DNA of 16,345 nucleotides, from NCBI GenBank assembly GCA_017743605.1, contig JAGHYO010000023.1, positions 1-16,345 on the forward strand, given 5' to 3'. Both the position numbers and the translations under genes were made by a program. The notes below the pieces were generated by a model that was not told the DNA's origin, did not search any database, and worked only from the letters and a program-made list of their open reading frames with translations. Source of the DNA: Thermoflexus sp. GTDB lineage: Bacteria > Chloroflexota > Anaerolineae > Thermoflexales > Thermoflexaceae. Below, piece by piece: positions 6,895 to 15,634 of the stretch (position 1 is its first letter; each line of letters opens with the position of its first letter).

Positions 6895-7877
6895 TGGATC
6901 CGAAGCGAGACGCGCATGAAGGCGAGATCCTGGAGCGATGCCTGCGCCAGCTGGAGCAGGGCGCGGACCTAGAGACGTGCCTGCGGGAGGTCCCCGAGGC
7001 CATCCCCCTGCGCCCGCTTCTGGAGACCGCCCTCTGGCTCCGGCGCGGCCAGGAGGTGGCCCTCGCTCCTGCGGCGCGCCAGCGGCTGATCCGCCAGGGG
7101 CAGCTCTACGCAGCGCGGCGAGCGGCTGCCCCGCGGGCGTCCTGCCCGGCCTCCCGCTGGGCGTGGGCGCTGGTGGCCGCGCTGGGCTTCATCTTGGTCC
7201 TTTTGAGCGCGGTGGGGGCAGCGGAGGCCAGCCTGCCCAGCGAGCCCCTGTATCCGGTCAAACGGGCCGTGGAAGGTCTAGTCACCCTGGGGATGTCGCC
7301 TGAGGAGCAGGCCCTCTACTTGGCGGAGCGACGCTGGTCGGAGTTCGAAGTGGCTGCCGCCCGAGGTCGCTGGCTCCCGGACCTCGCCGAGGAGAGCCTG
7401 GTCCGTCTGGAGAGGGCTGCCCGCCTGAGGGCGGAACGCCCCGCAGGGCGCGCAGCCGCGCTGCGGGCCCTCTATGAGCGTCAGGGCCTCCTCCTGGAGG
7501 AGGCTGCGGCGGTCGCCCCGCCGGAACTTCGTCCCGCCCTGGCCCGCGCGCGCCAGCACTGGGCCAGGCTGGTGCCCGCCTTCAGCTGGCCTGAAGGAGA
7601 GATCCCCGAACCGACCGGCCCCGTGGAGACGCTGGTCCCGCCGGAACCGACGGCGGAGCTCCCGCGGGAGCGAACCCATACTCCGCCGCGCCCGGAGAAA
7701 CGAGAGACGCCTCCCACGCTGCGCACCCCATCGAGCCAGGAAAAGAAAGAAACGCCCGGCCCGGATCGCACCCCACCCAGCCAGAAAGAGGAGGACACTC
7801 CGAGCCCTCCCCGAGGCGAGGATTCCGCTCTGCCAGGGGACCAGGATTCGAGGGACCCTCCGGAAGGGCGAAGGTAA
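6894..7877 (+). CDS. Membrane-anchored DUF5667-type protein, candidate sigma-factor partner
   Basis: The 327-residue protein has a cytoplasmic N-terminal part (1-88) with paired short helices, one transmembrane helix (about 89-110) and an outside region. That region begins SLPSEPLYPVKRAVEGL, the hallmark of DUF5667 domains, followed by AERRWSEFEVAAARG and helices to about 235. The tail is low-complexity and Pro/Glu/Lys-rich. It includes three imperfect tandem repeats of 15-17 residues (260-276, 277-291, 292-306), each starting RT(x)TP or RTP. Proteins of this kind are often encoded directly after ECF sigma factors and may hold them inactive at the membrane; the function here is inferred from that pairing. 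The start at 6894 overlaps the sigma stop by one base, which implies translational coupling. An earlier TTG at 6873 is possible but less likely. Confidence 0.8.
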   Translation: MDPKRDAHEGEILERCLRQLEQGADLETCLREVPEAIPLRPLLETALWLRRGQEVALAPAARQRLIRQGQLYAARRAAAPRASCPASRWAWALVAALGFILVLLSAVGAAEASLPSEPLYPVKRAVEGLVTLGMSPEEQALYLAERRWSEFEVAAARGRWLPDLAEESLVRLERAARLRAERPAGRAAALRALYERQGLLLEEAAAVAPPELRPALARARQHWARLVPAFSWPEGEIPEPTGPVETLVPPEPTAELPRERTHTPPRPEKRETPPTLRTPSSQEKKETPGPDRTPPSQKEEDTPSPPRGEDSALPGDQDSRDPPEGRR

Positions 7878-7913
7878 AGTTGTCCTCGGCTGCGCGTCTT
7901 TCTCCACGGCGGG

Positions 7914-7935
7914 GCCCGGCTATCCAGGGCTGGGC
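7914..7935 (+). terminator. Possible weak terminator after the DUF5667-type gene
   Basis: GCCCGGC (7914-7920) pairs with GCTGGGC (7929-7935) with one G-T pair and an eight-base loop. Only a short TGCTTT tract follows, so termination is doubtful. It lies directly left of the inverted repeat at the next promoter. Confidence 0.25.
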
Positions 7936-7936
7936 T

Positions 7937-7959
7937 GCTTTGTCGATCCTCGACAAAGC
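7937..7959. promoter_or_regulatory. Perfect inverted repeat overlapping the HIT gene promoter (operator candidate)
   Basis: GCTTTGTCGA (7937-7946) and TCGACAAAGC (7950-7959) are exact inverted copies around a three-base centre. No T-run follows on either strand, so it is not a terminator. It covers the -35 element and most of the spacer of the promoter at 7940-7968, where a dimeric repressor would block polymerase. The binding protein is unknown. Confidence 0.5.
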
Positions 7960-7968
7960 GGATAGAAT
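7940..7968 (+). promoter_or_regulatory. Sigma-70 promoter of the HIT-family gene
   Basis: -35 TTGTCG (7940-7945, four of six) and -10 TAGAAT (7963-7968, five of six) are separated by 17 bases. Transcription would start near 7975, about 25 bases before the ATG at 8000. The inverted repeat at 7937-7959 overlaps it. Confidence 0.55.
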
Positions 7969-7999
7969 ACGGAGAACCTGCCCTCAAGCGGAGCAACGA

Positions 8000-8518
8000 A
8001 TGGAACGGCTCTGGACCCCCTGGCGGATGGCTTACCTGAAAGGGGAGGGCGAGGCGCCTCAAGGTTGCATCTTTTGCCGGAAGGTCAATGGCTCCGATGC
8101 GGCGGAACACATCCTCCTTCGCGGGCACACCGCATACGTGACCCTCAACCGATACCCCTACAACAATGGCCACCTGATGGTTATCCCCTACGCCCACGTG
8201 CCCAGCCTGGAGGAACTGGACGCTCCGACCATGCTGGAGATGATGCAGCTCGTCGCCCTCTCCTTGAAGGTCCTCCGTCAGGCCTACCGGCCGGAGGGGT
8301 TCAATATCGGGGCCAACATCGGCCGGCCCGCTGGCGCTGGGGTGGCCGACCACGTCCATATCCACGTCGTTCCCCGCTGGACGGGGGATACGAATTTCAT
8401 GCCGGTCATCAGCAACACCCGCGTGCTCCCCGAATGGCTGGACGACACCTACCGCCGTCTCCGTCCGCTGTTCGATGAGCTGGCTTCCTCCCTTCAGTGG
8501 CCATCCGGGGATCCCTGA
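8000..8518 (+). CDS. HIT-family protein, Ap4A phosphorylase/hydrolase-like
   Basis: This 172-residue member of the histidine triad superfamily cleaves or phosphorolyses nucleotide anhydrides. The start MERLWTPWRMAYL is typical of the diadenosine tetraphosphate phosphorylase-like branch. CIFC (Cys23, Cys26) is the metal-binding pair seen in that group. AHVPSLEEL, GFNIGANIGRPAGAGVADH and the triad HVHIHVVPRW follow, with His118, His120 and His122; the middle histidine is the expected nucleophile in this motif. TNFMPVISNTRVLPE near the C-terminus is also characteristic. The frame is open from 7880, but the promoter at 7940-7968 and GGAG six bases before the ATG at 8000 fix the start. It appears to be a single gene with its own regulated promoter. 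The precise substrate cannot be told from sequence. Confidence 0.92.
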   Translation: MERLWTPWRMAYLKGEGEAPQGCIFCRKVNGSDAAEHILLRGHTAYVTLNRYPYNNGHLMVIPYAHVPSLEELDAPTMLEMMQLVALSLKVLRQAYRPEGFNIGANIGRPAGAGVADHVHIHVVPRWTGDTNFMPVISNTRVLPEWLDDTYRRLRPLFDELASSLQWPSGDP

Positions 8519-8641
8519 TCCGGGGGTGGAGAGGACACGGAGGCACCTCCTGGCGAAAGGGAACGATCGCTCGTCGGCCCGGGAGGGCGGATCCCTAACG
8601 GAGCAGGATCGACAGAAGGCCTTGTTCACAGAGGGAAGGCC

Positions 8642-9847
<1,206 letters not shown>

Positions 9848-10200
9848 GAGCGGCTTCCGCCGCGATCCTTGCGTTATTGAAGGCGGAGGTTCGGGGCGAA
9901 AGCTCCTTCTACGAAAACCGTTTGTCGTAGGAGCGGCTTTCGCCGCGACCCTTGCGTCATCGAAGACCCAAGGTTCTGGGAGAAAGCCCCTCCTACAAAA
10001 ACCGTTTGTCGTAGGAGCGGCTTCCGCCGCGATCTTTTGCGTCATTGAGGGCGAAGGTTCGGGGCGAAAGCCCCTCCCACCGAAAATTCATTATCCCTGT
10101 AGGAGCGGCTTTCGCCGCAATCTATCGTGGATTGAAGACGGAAGGTTCGGGGTTGAAGCGCATCCTGTCGAGGGCAAACGTTTGGGGCTGAAGCCCCCAT
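9848..10200. repeat. Tandem array of palindromic REP/BIME-like units
   Basis: The array starts at the first base after the thiolase stop and fills almost all of the 395-bp gap. Unit heads with GTAGGAGCGGCTTTCGCCGC or a close variant begin at 9927, 10011 and 10099, and a head lacking its first four bases begins at 9848. Spacing is 84 and 88 bp. Each unit has a GCGGC-TTTC/TTCC-GCCGC hairpin, about 30 bases of looser sequence, a GGGGC-GAAA-GCCCC hairpin, and an end CTCCTAC that pairs with the GTAGGAG head. The whole unit can fold as a Y-shaped structure. Units one to three are well conserved and share the spacer AAAACCGTTTGTC. The unit from 10099 has a decayed right half, and a lone right-half hairpin (GGGGCTGAAGCCCC) lies at about 10183-10196. 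No coding frame fits here. Confidence 0.85.
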
Positions 10201-10242
10201 GCAGGAAAACCGATCACGCACCCCGACGATGGGGGGATCGCC

Positions 10243-11106
10243 ATGGCGCTGCAAGATGTTCGAACGGTAGGCGTAGTGGGTTGCGGCCTGATGGGCTCGG
10301 GGATCGCCGAGGTGTGCGCGCGGGCCGGCTTTCAGGTCATCGTCCGCGAGGTGAACGAGGAGCTCCTCCGCAAGGGGCTGGACCGCATCCGGGCCTCGAT
10401 GGCGAAGGCGGTGGAGCGGGGCAAGCTGGCCCCCGCCGAGATGGAGGCCGCCTGGGGGCGCATCCGGGGCACCCTGCAGATAGAGGACTTCGCCGCCTGC
10501 GACTTGGTCATCGAGGCGGTGGTGGAGGACCTGTCGACCAAGAAGCAGGTCTTTGCGGAGCTGGATCGCATCTGCCCGCCCCACGCCGTCCTGGCCAGCA
10601 ACACCTCCTCCCTCTCCATCACCGAGCTGGGGAGCGTCACCCGGCGACCGGAGAGGGTCATCGGCTTCCATTTCTTCAACCCGGTCCCGGTGATGCCGCT
10701 TCTGGAGATCGTCATCGGGCTGCAGACGGCGGAGGAGACGGTGGCCCTGGGCCGGGCCCTGGCCGAGCGCCTGAACAAGACGGTGGTGATCTCCAAGGAC
10801 CGCCCGGGGTTCATCGTCAACCGCCTGCTGATCCCCTACCTCCTGGACGCCATCCGGCTCCTCGAGGAGGGGGTGGCGACCATGGAGGACATCGACACGG
10901 CGATCCGGCTGGGCCTGAACCACCCCATGGGGCCGTTCACCCTGATGGACTTCGTGGGATTGGACACGTTGCTCTTCATCGCCGACGCGATGTTTGAGGA
11001 GTTCAAGGACCCGCGCTACGCGGCCCCGCCTCTGCTGCGCCGCATGGTGGCCGCCGGCTGGCTGGGCCGCAAGAGCGGGAAGGGGTTCTACACGTACGCG
11101 GCGTGA
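10243..11106 (+). CDS. hbd: 3-hydroxyacyl-CoA (3-hydroxybutyryl-CoA) dehydrogenase
   Basis: The enzyme uses NAD(P) to interconvert 3-hydroxyacyl-CoA and 3-ketoacyl-CoA, the step next to thiolase. It has 287 residues, the length of stand-alone short-chain enzymes, with no fused enoyl-CoA hydratase. The Rossmann motif is VGVVGCGLMGSGIA (glycines 13, 15, 18). The active site shows SNTSS (119-123) and the His143-Glu155 pair in GFHFFNPVPVMPLLEIV, followed by DRPGFIVNRLL with Asn193. NHPMGPFTLMDFVGLD and KSGKGFY, near the C-terminus, are also diagnostic. The ATG at 10243 follows a G-rich stretch but no clear Shine-Dalgarno site. Acyl-CoA dehydrogenase follows after 76 bp on the same strand. A butyryl/crotonyl chain length is likely from family resemblance but not proven. 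Confidence 0.93.
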   Translation: MALQDVRTVGVVGCGLMGSGIAEVCARAGFQVIVREVNEELLRKGLDRIRASMAKAVERGKLAPAEMEAAWGRIRGTLQIEDFAACDLVIEAVVEDLSTKKQVFAELDRICPPHAVLASNTSSLSITELGSVTRRPERVIGFHFFNPVPVMPLLEIVIGLQTAEETVALGRALAERLNKTVVISKDRPGFIVNRLLIPYLLDAIRLLEEGVATMEDIDTAIRLGLNHPMGPFTLMDFVGLDTLLFIADAMFEEFKDPRYAAPPLLRRMVAAGWLGRKSGKGFYTYAA

Positions 11107-11182
11107 GGGAGGCGGGTTAGAGCAGACCCGGTGGTGTTCGATCTGGACATCGGGTCCATCCTGAGCTTTAAGGAGGTTTCCG

Positions 11183-12379
<1,197 letters not shown>

Positions 12380-12413
12380 GCCCCACATCCTCTAAGGAGC
12401 GGAAGATCCGCCC

Positions 12414-13466
12414 ATGAAGGCCATCGTCTTCTACCAGCATGGAGGTCCAGAGGTGCTGGAGGCAGCGGAGCTGCCCGCGCCCTACCCGGGGCCGGGCGAG
12501 GTGCAGGTCCGCGTCCACGCCTGCGCGATGAACCATCTGGATCTCTGGGTGCGGCGCGGGATCCCCACCCTGCGGCTGGAGATGCCCCACATCCTGGGCT
12601 CGGACGTGGCCGGGGTGGTGACCGAGACAGGCCCGGAGGTCTCGGGGATCCAGGCAGGGGATCGGGTGGTGGTGAACGCCACCCTCAGCTGCGGGGCCTG
12701 CGAGTTCTGCCTGCGGGGGGAGGACAACCGCTGCCGCCGGGGGGCGATCCTGGGCGAGCACGTGCGGGGGGGCTACGCAGAGTATGTGGTGGTGCCGGCC
12801 CGCAACATCCTGAAGCTGCCGGAGGGCTTCCCCTACGAGGAGGCGGCAGCCGCCTCCCTGGTGTTCCTCACCGCCTGGCACATGCTGATCACCCGAGGCG
12901 GGTTACGGCCCGGGGAGGATGTGCTCATCGTGGGAGCCGGGGGCGGGGTGAACACCGCGGCCCTTCAGATCGCCAAGCTGGCGGGTGCCCGGGTGGTGGT
13001 GGTCGCTTCAAACCCGCAGAAGGCGGAGCGGGTTCGCGCCCTGGGCGCTGATTATGTCCTCGATCGCTCCCAGGAGCCGGACTGGTCCCGCGCGGTCTGG
13101 CAGTGGAGCGGCCGGCGGGGGGTGGATGTGGTGGTGGACAACGTGGGGCAGGCCACCTGGATGAAGAGCATTCGCTGTCTGCGGCCAGGCGGGCGCCTGC
13201 TGGTGGTGGGGGCCACCTCGGGCCCGAACCCGGAGGATTTCGACATCCGGTATGTGTTCTCCCGGCAGATCAGCATTCTGGGCTCCACCATGGGGACCCG
13301 GGATGATTTCCGGACGGTGATGGGGTTGATCTTCGCCGGTCGGCTGGGGCCGGTGATCGACCGGGTGTTGCCCTTCACGGAGGAAGGGGTGCGGGAGGGC
13401 CATCGCCTGCTGGAGAACGGGGCGGTCTTCGGGAAGATCGTCTTTCAGATGGATGGAGAGCGGTGA
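12414..13466 (+). CDS. Zinc-binding alcohol dehydrogenase / quinone-oxidoreductase-like MDR protein
   Basis: A medium-chain dehydrogenase/reductase of 350 residues. The GroES-like half carries the structural zinc cysteines Cys93, Cys96, Cys99 and Cys107 in SCGACEFC and NRC. The usual catalytic-zinc motif GHE is replaced by GSDVAG (62-67), with CAMNHLD at 37-43. It therefore belongs to the group that keeps the structural zinc but has an altered or absent catalytic zinc site. The Rossmann half has VGAGGGVNTAALQIAKLAGA, followed by a loop with SNPQKAERVRALGAD that may favour NAD(P)H. It begins 34 bp after acyl-CoA dehydrogenase, with TAAGGAG and GGAAG upstream, so it is probably in the same operon. 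Role is open: alcohol or aldehyde conversion, or an enoyl reductase, are both possible. Confidence 0.9.
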   Translation: MKAIVFYQHGGPEVLEAAELPAPYPGPGEVQVRVHACAMNHLDLWVRRGIPTLRLEMPHILGSDVAGVVTETGPEVSGIQAGDRVVVNATLSCGACEFCLRGEDNRCRRGAILGEHVRGGYAEYVVVPARNILKLPEGFPYEEAAAASLVFLTAWHMLITRGGLRPGEDVLIVGAGGGVNTAALQIAKLAGARVVVVASNPQKAERVRALGADYVLDRSQEPDWSRAVWQWSGRRGVDVVVDNVGQATWMKSIRCLRPGGRLLVVGATSGPNPEDFDIRYVFSRQISILGSTMGTRDDFRTVMGLIFAGRLGPVIDRVLPFTEEGVREGHRLLENGAVFGKIVFQMDGER

Positions 13467-13540
13467 GCCCTTGACGGATCGCCACGCCCATGCTACGTAT
13501 TGCTGAAGATCATCTTTCGGATGGATAGGGGGGTGAGCCC
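13433..13540 (+). repeat. Imperfect direct repeat of the end of the alcohol dehydrogenase gene
   Basis: Bases 13433-13470 (last codons of the dehydrogenase, stop codon, and GAGCCC) recur at 13505-13540. The two copies share GAAGATC, TCTTTC, GATGGAT and GGTGAGCCC, with scattered changes and two missing bases. The coding KIVFQMD corresponds to KIIFRMD before the next gene. A weak promoter-like TTGACG (13471-13476) lies between the copies. Confidence 0.6.
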
Positions 13541-13943
13541 GCGCTGGCGCGCCCTAGGGGCGCTGTGGTTGGCTTACTTCGCCCTGCTGAACGCCCTGCG
13601 GGCCCTGTATTATGGGCTGGCGATCTCACCGGCCTGGGCCGAGGCGGGCGTCCAGGCTCCCTGGGCCTATCTCACAGGGGCGGCAGGGCTGTGGGCGGCG
13701 ATCTTTGGGGGGCTGGCCGTATTCTGGTGGCGTCGGGGGCGCCCGGCCACCGGGCTGGCCCTCGGGGCGATGGTCCTGTATCAGGCGCACATCTGGGCCC
13801 ACCGCCTGCTGCTGATGCGAAGCCCCTTCACGGCGGGAAGCCACGGCTTCGCCCTGCTGATCACCCTGCTCACCCTCCTTCTTACCAGCGGGCTCCTCGG
13901 AGGCATCCGGCGAGTGCCGTCCGGACGGGATCCTGGCTCCTGA
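13521..13943 (+). CDS. Small four-helix membrane protein of unknown function
   Basis: This protein of about 140 residues is not recognised. Four hydrophobic stretches are likely transmembrane helices: LGALWLAYFALLNALRALYY, PWAYLTGAAGLWAAIFGGLA, LALGAMVLYQAHIWAHRLLL and FALLITLLTLLLTSGLLGG. They are joined by short basic loops such as WWRRGRPATG. Helix three has a His in AHIWAHRLL, but no known metal or cofactor motif is evident. The frame is open from a TTG at 13500, but the bases up to 13540 are a copy of the end of the preceding gene. The ATG at 13521 is therefore preferred; GTG at 13533 is a second choice. No clear ribosome site is seen. It may be cotranscribed with the dehydrogenase upstream, 54 bp away. 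Coding is supported by GC-rich third positions and the clean membrane pattern. Confidence 0.65.
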   Translation: MDRGVSPRWRALGALWLAYFALLNALRALYYGLAISPAWAEAGVQAPWAYLTGAAGLWAAIFGGLAVFWWRRGRPATGLALGAMVLYQAHIWAHRLLLMRSPFTAGSHGFALLITLLTLLLTSGLLGGIRRVPSGRDPGS

Positions 13944-13975
13944 GCGCTCATCCCTGCATGTCGAAGGAGGTTGAG

Positions 13976-14302
13976 ATGAATGAGAAGCGATACATTGCCC
14001 AGATGATCAGAGCGATAGAGGAGGATCAGGAGAAGTGGAAAAATATGTTCCAGAGAGACCCGGTGAAGGCGCTTCAGGAGCTGGCGGAAACTGCGAGACC
14101 GAGTCCGCTCCAGTACGATGTATTGATTTATCGCATAGCGGTGATAACGCTGGGCGCGATCGGCGTGATAGCGACCCTGGGCGCCATCGTCCTGACCGGG
14201 CTAAGAGGGGAGAGGACTGAGATCCCCGATGTAGTGACAGCTCTGGGATCCGCAGCGATCGGAGCCCTGGCTGGGCTTCTGGCCCCATCCCCTCGGGAGT
14301 AG
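13976..14302 (+). CDS. Small two-helix membrane protein with atypical codon use
   Basis: The product is 108 residues. A charged N-terminal part (EKRYIAQMIRAIEEDQEKWKN, then RDPVKALQELAE) leads to a first hydrophobic helix in LIYRIAVITLGAIGVIATLG (about 53-72). A second, VVTALGSAAIGALAGLLAPS (86-105), ends the protein. The ending ALGSAAIGALAGLLAPSP resembles a widespread family of small uncharacterised bacterial membrane proteins; that is recalled, not searched. GGAGG lies five bases before the ATG. An in-frame ATG at 13958 sits upstream of that site and is rejected. Codons such as AAA, AAT, ATA, TTG and GTA are common here but rare in neighbours, which suggests acquisition or a different expression class. 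No function is proposed. Confidence 0.75.
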   Translation: MNEKRYIAQMIRAIEEDQEKWKNMFQRDPVKALQELAETARPSPLQYDVLIYRIAVITLGAIGVIATLGAIVLTGLRGERTEIPDVVTALGSAAIGALAGLLAPSPRE

Positions 14303-14336
14303 CGGATCGGCTGGGCCTGCAATAGGGTAAGGCCAA

Positions 14337-14370
14337 AAGGGGATGCCCCGATTGGGACATCCCCTTCTGA
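14337..14370 (-). terminator. Terminator between converging genes (best fit on the minus strand, after rocD)
   Basis: AAGGGGATG (14337-14345) pairs with CATCCCCTT (14358-14366). After one mismatch, CCC pairs with GGG around a GATT loop. Reading leftward the hairpin is followed by TTTTGG, which fits termination of the thiI-rocD transcript. In the plus direction the T-tail is poor, but the hairpin may also stop transcription from 13976-14302. Confidence 0.7.
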
Positions 14371-14398
14371 CGTTCACCGATAGATCGGCGTATCGCCT

Positions 14399-15616
14399 TC
14401 AGCCTTCCATCACCTCCTGGATCTGATCCAGGGCCCAGTCCAGGTCCTCGGGGGAGATCACCAGGGGCGGGGCGAACCGCAGGATGTGCTCGCGGGTTTC
14501 CTTGACCAGCATGCCCCGTTCCTTCAGGGCCTCGCAGAAGCGCCGGGCCCCGCCGGCTTCGGGACGGAGCTCGATCCCGATCAGCAGGCCGCGGCCGCGC
14601 ACCTCCTTGATATACGGGCTCCGGATCGCCCGCAGCCGCTGCATGGCGTGCTCCCCCAGGGCCGCCGCCCGTTCCGGCAGACCCTCCTCCACGATCACCC
14701 GCAGGGCCTCCCGGGCCACGGCCGCGGCCAGGGGGTTGCCTCCAAAGGTGCTCCCGTGATCCCCCGGCCGGAAGAGGCCCAGGATGTCCCGGCGGGAGAC
14801 CACCGCGGAGACGGGCAACACCCCGCCCCCCAAGGCCTTGCCCAGGATCACCATATCCGGTTGCACATCCTCCCACCACGAGTCCAGAAGCTTCCCGGTC
14901 CGTCCGAGGCCGGTCTGGATCTCATCGGCGATGAAGAGGACGTTGTGGCGCCGGCAGATCTCGGCGGCGCGGGCGAGATCGCCGGGCGGCGGCACCCGCA
15001 CCCCGCCCTCCCCCTGGATGGGCTCCACCAGGAAGGCCACCGTGTTCGGGGTGATGGCCCGCTCCAGGGCCTCCGCGTCCCCATACGGGATGATCACAAA
15101 GCCCGGCGTGTAAGGGCCGAAGTCCTCCCGATACTGCGGCACCGTGGAGAAGCTGATGATGGTGGTGGTCCGGCCGTGGAAGTTCCCCTCGCAGACGATG
15201 ATCTCCGCCTGATCCCGAGGGACTCCCTTCACCCGGTATCCCCACTTGCGGGCGGTCTTGATGGCGGTCTCCACCGCCTCGGCCCCCGTGTTCATCGGCA
15301 GGGCCATTTCATAGCCGAGCAGCTCGCAAAGCTCCTTCAGGAAGGGACCCAGCTGGTCGTTCCGGAAGGCCCGGGAAGTCAGCGTCACCCGCTGGGCCTG
15401 CTCGATCAGGGCCCGGATGATGCGGGGATGCCGGTGCCCCTGGTTAAGGGCCGAGTATCCGCTTAGGCCGTCCAGATAGCGGCGCCCCTCCACATCATAC
15501 ACCCACGCCCCTTCCGCCCATGCAATGACCACATCGATGGGATGATAGTTCGGGGCGCTGTAAGTGTTCTCCATCTCGATGTAATCGATCGAGCGAAGCA
15601 GCGTCTGAGCAGACAT
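14399..15616 (-). CDS. rocD: Ornithine aminotransferase (ornithine--oxo-acid transaminase)
   Basis: This class III PLP aminotransferase transfers the delta-amino group of ornithine to 2-oxoglutarate, linking arginine breakdown to glutamate semialdehyde and proline. The 405-residue length is typical. Family signatures are APNYHPIDVVIAWAEGAWVYD (21-41), YLDGLSGYSALNQGHRHP, the cofactor-phosphate motif MNTGAEAVETAIKTARKWGY, GNFHGRT, EPIQGEGG, ADEIQTGLGRTG with Asp231, and the Schiff-base lysine Lys260 in ILGKALGGG. GSTFGGNPLAAA follows. The NTGAEAVETAIK form points to ornithine rather than acetylornithine substrates. GGAGG five bases before the ATG fixes the start. It follows thiI by 18 bp, so they are probably cotranscribed. 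Arginine-pathway neighbours are absent. Confidence 0.95.
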   Translation of the reverse strand: MSAQTLLRSIDYIEMENTYSAPNYHPIDVVIAWAEGAWVYDVEGRRYLDGLSGYSALNQGHRHPRIIRALIEQAQRVTLTSRAFRNDQLGPFLKELCELLGYEMALPMNTGAEAVETAIKTARKWGYRVKGVPRDQAEIIVCEGNFHGRTTTIISFSTVPQYREDFGPYTPGFVIIPYGDAEALERAITPNTVAFLVEPIQGEGGVRVPPPGDLARAAEICRRHNVLFIADEIQTGLGRTGKLLDSWWEDVQPDMVILGKALGGGVLPVSAVVSRRDILGLFRPGDHGSTFGGNPLAAAVAREALRVIVEEGLPERAAALGEHAMQRLRAIRSPYIKEVRGRGLLIGIELRPEAGGARRFCEALKERGMLVKETREHILRFAPPLVISPEDLDWALDQIQEVMEG

Positions 15617-15634
15617 GGATGCCTCCTTATTCGA

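Noticed and set aside
8519..8641. Riboswitch upstream of thiolase
   Set aside because: Small hairpins such as GGAGG-CA-CCTCC are present, but the sequence fits none of the glycine, SAM, fluoride, ZTP, T-box or c-di-GMP consensus patterns I know.
9848..10200. CRISPR array
   Set aside because: The units are strongly palindromic across 70 bases, the spacers between them are near identical, and no cas gene is present. This is a REP-type array.
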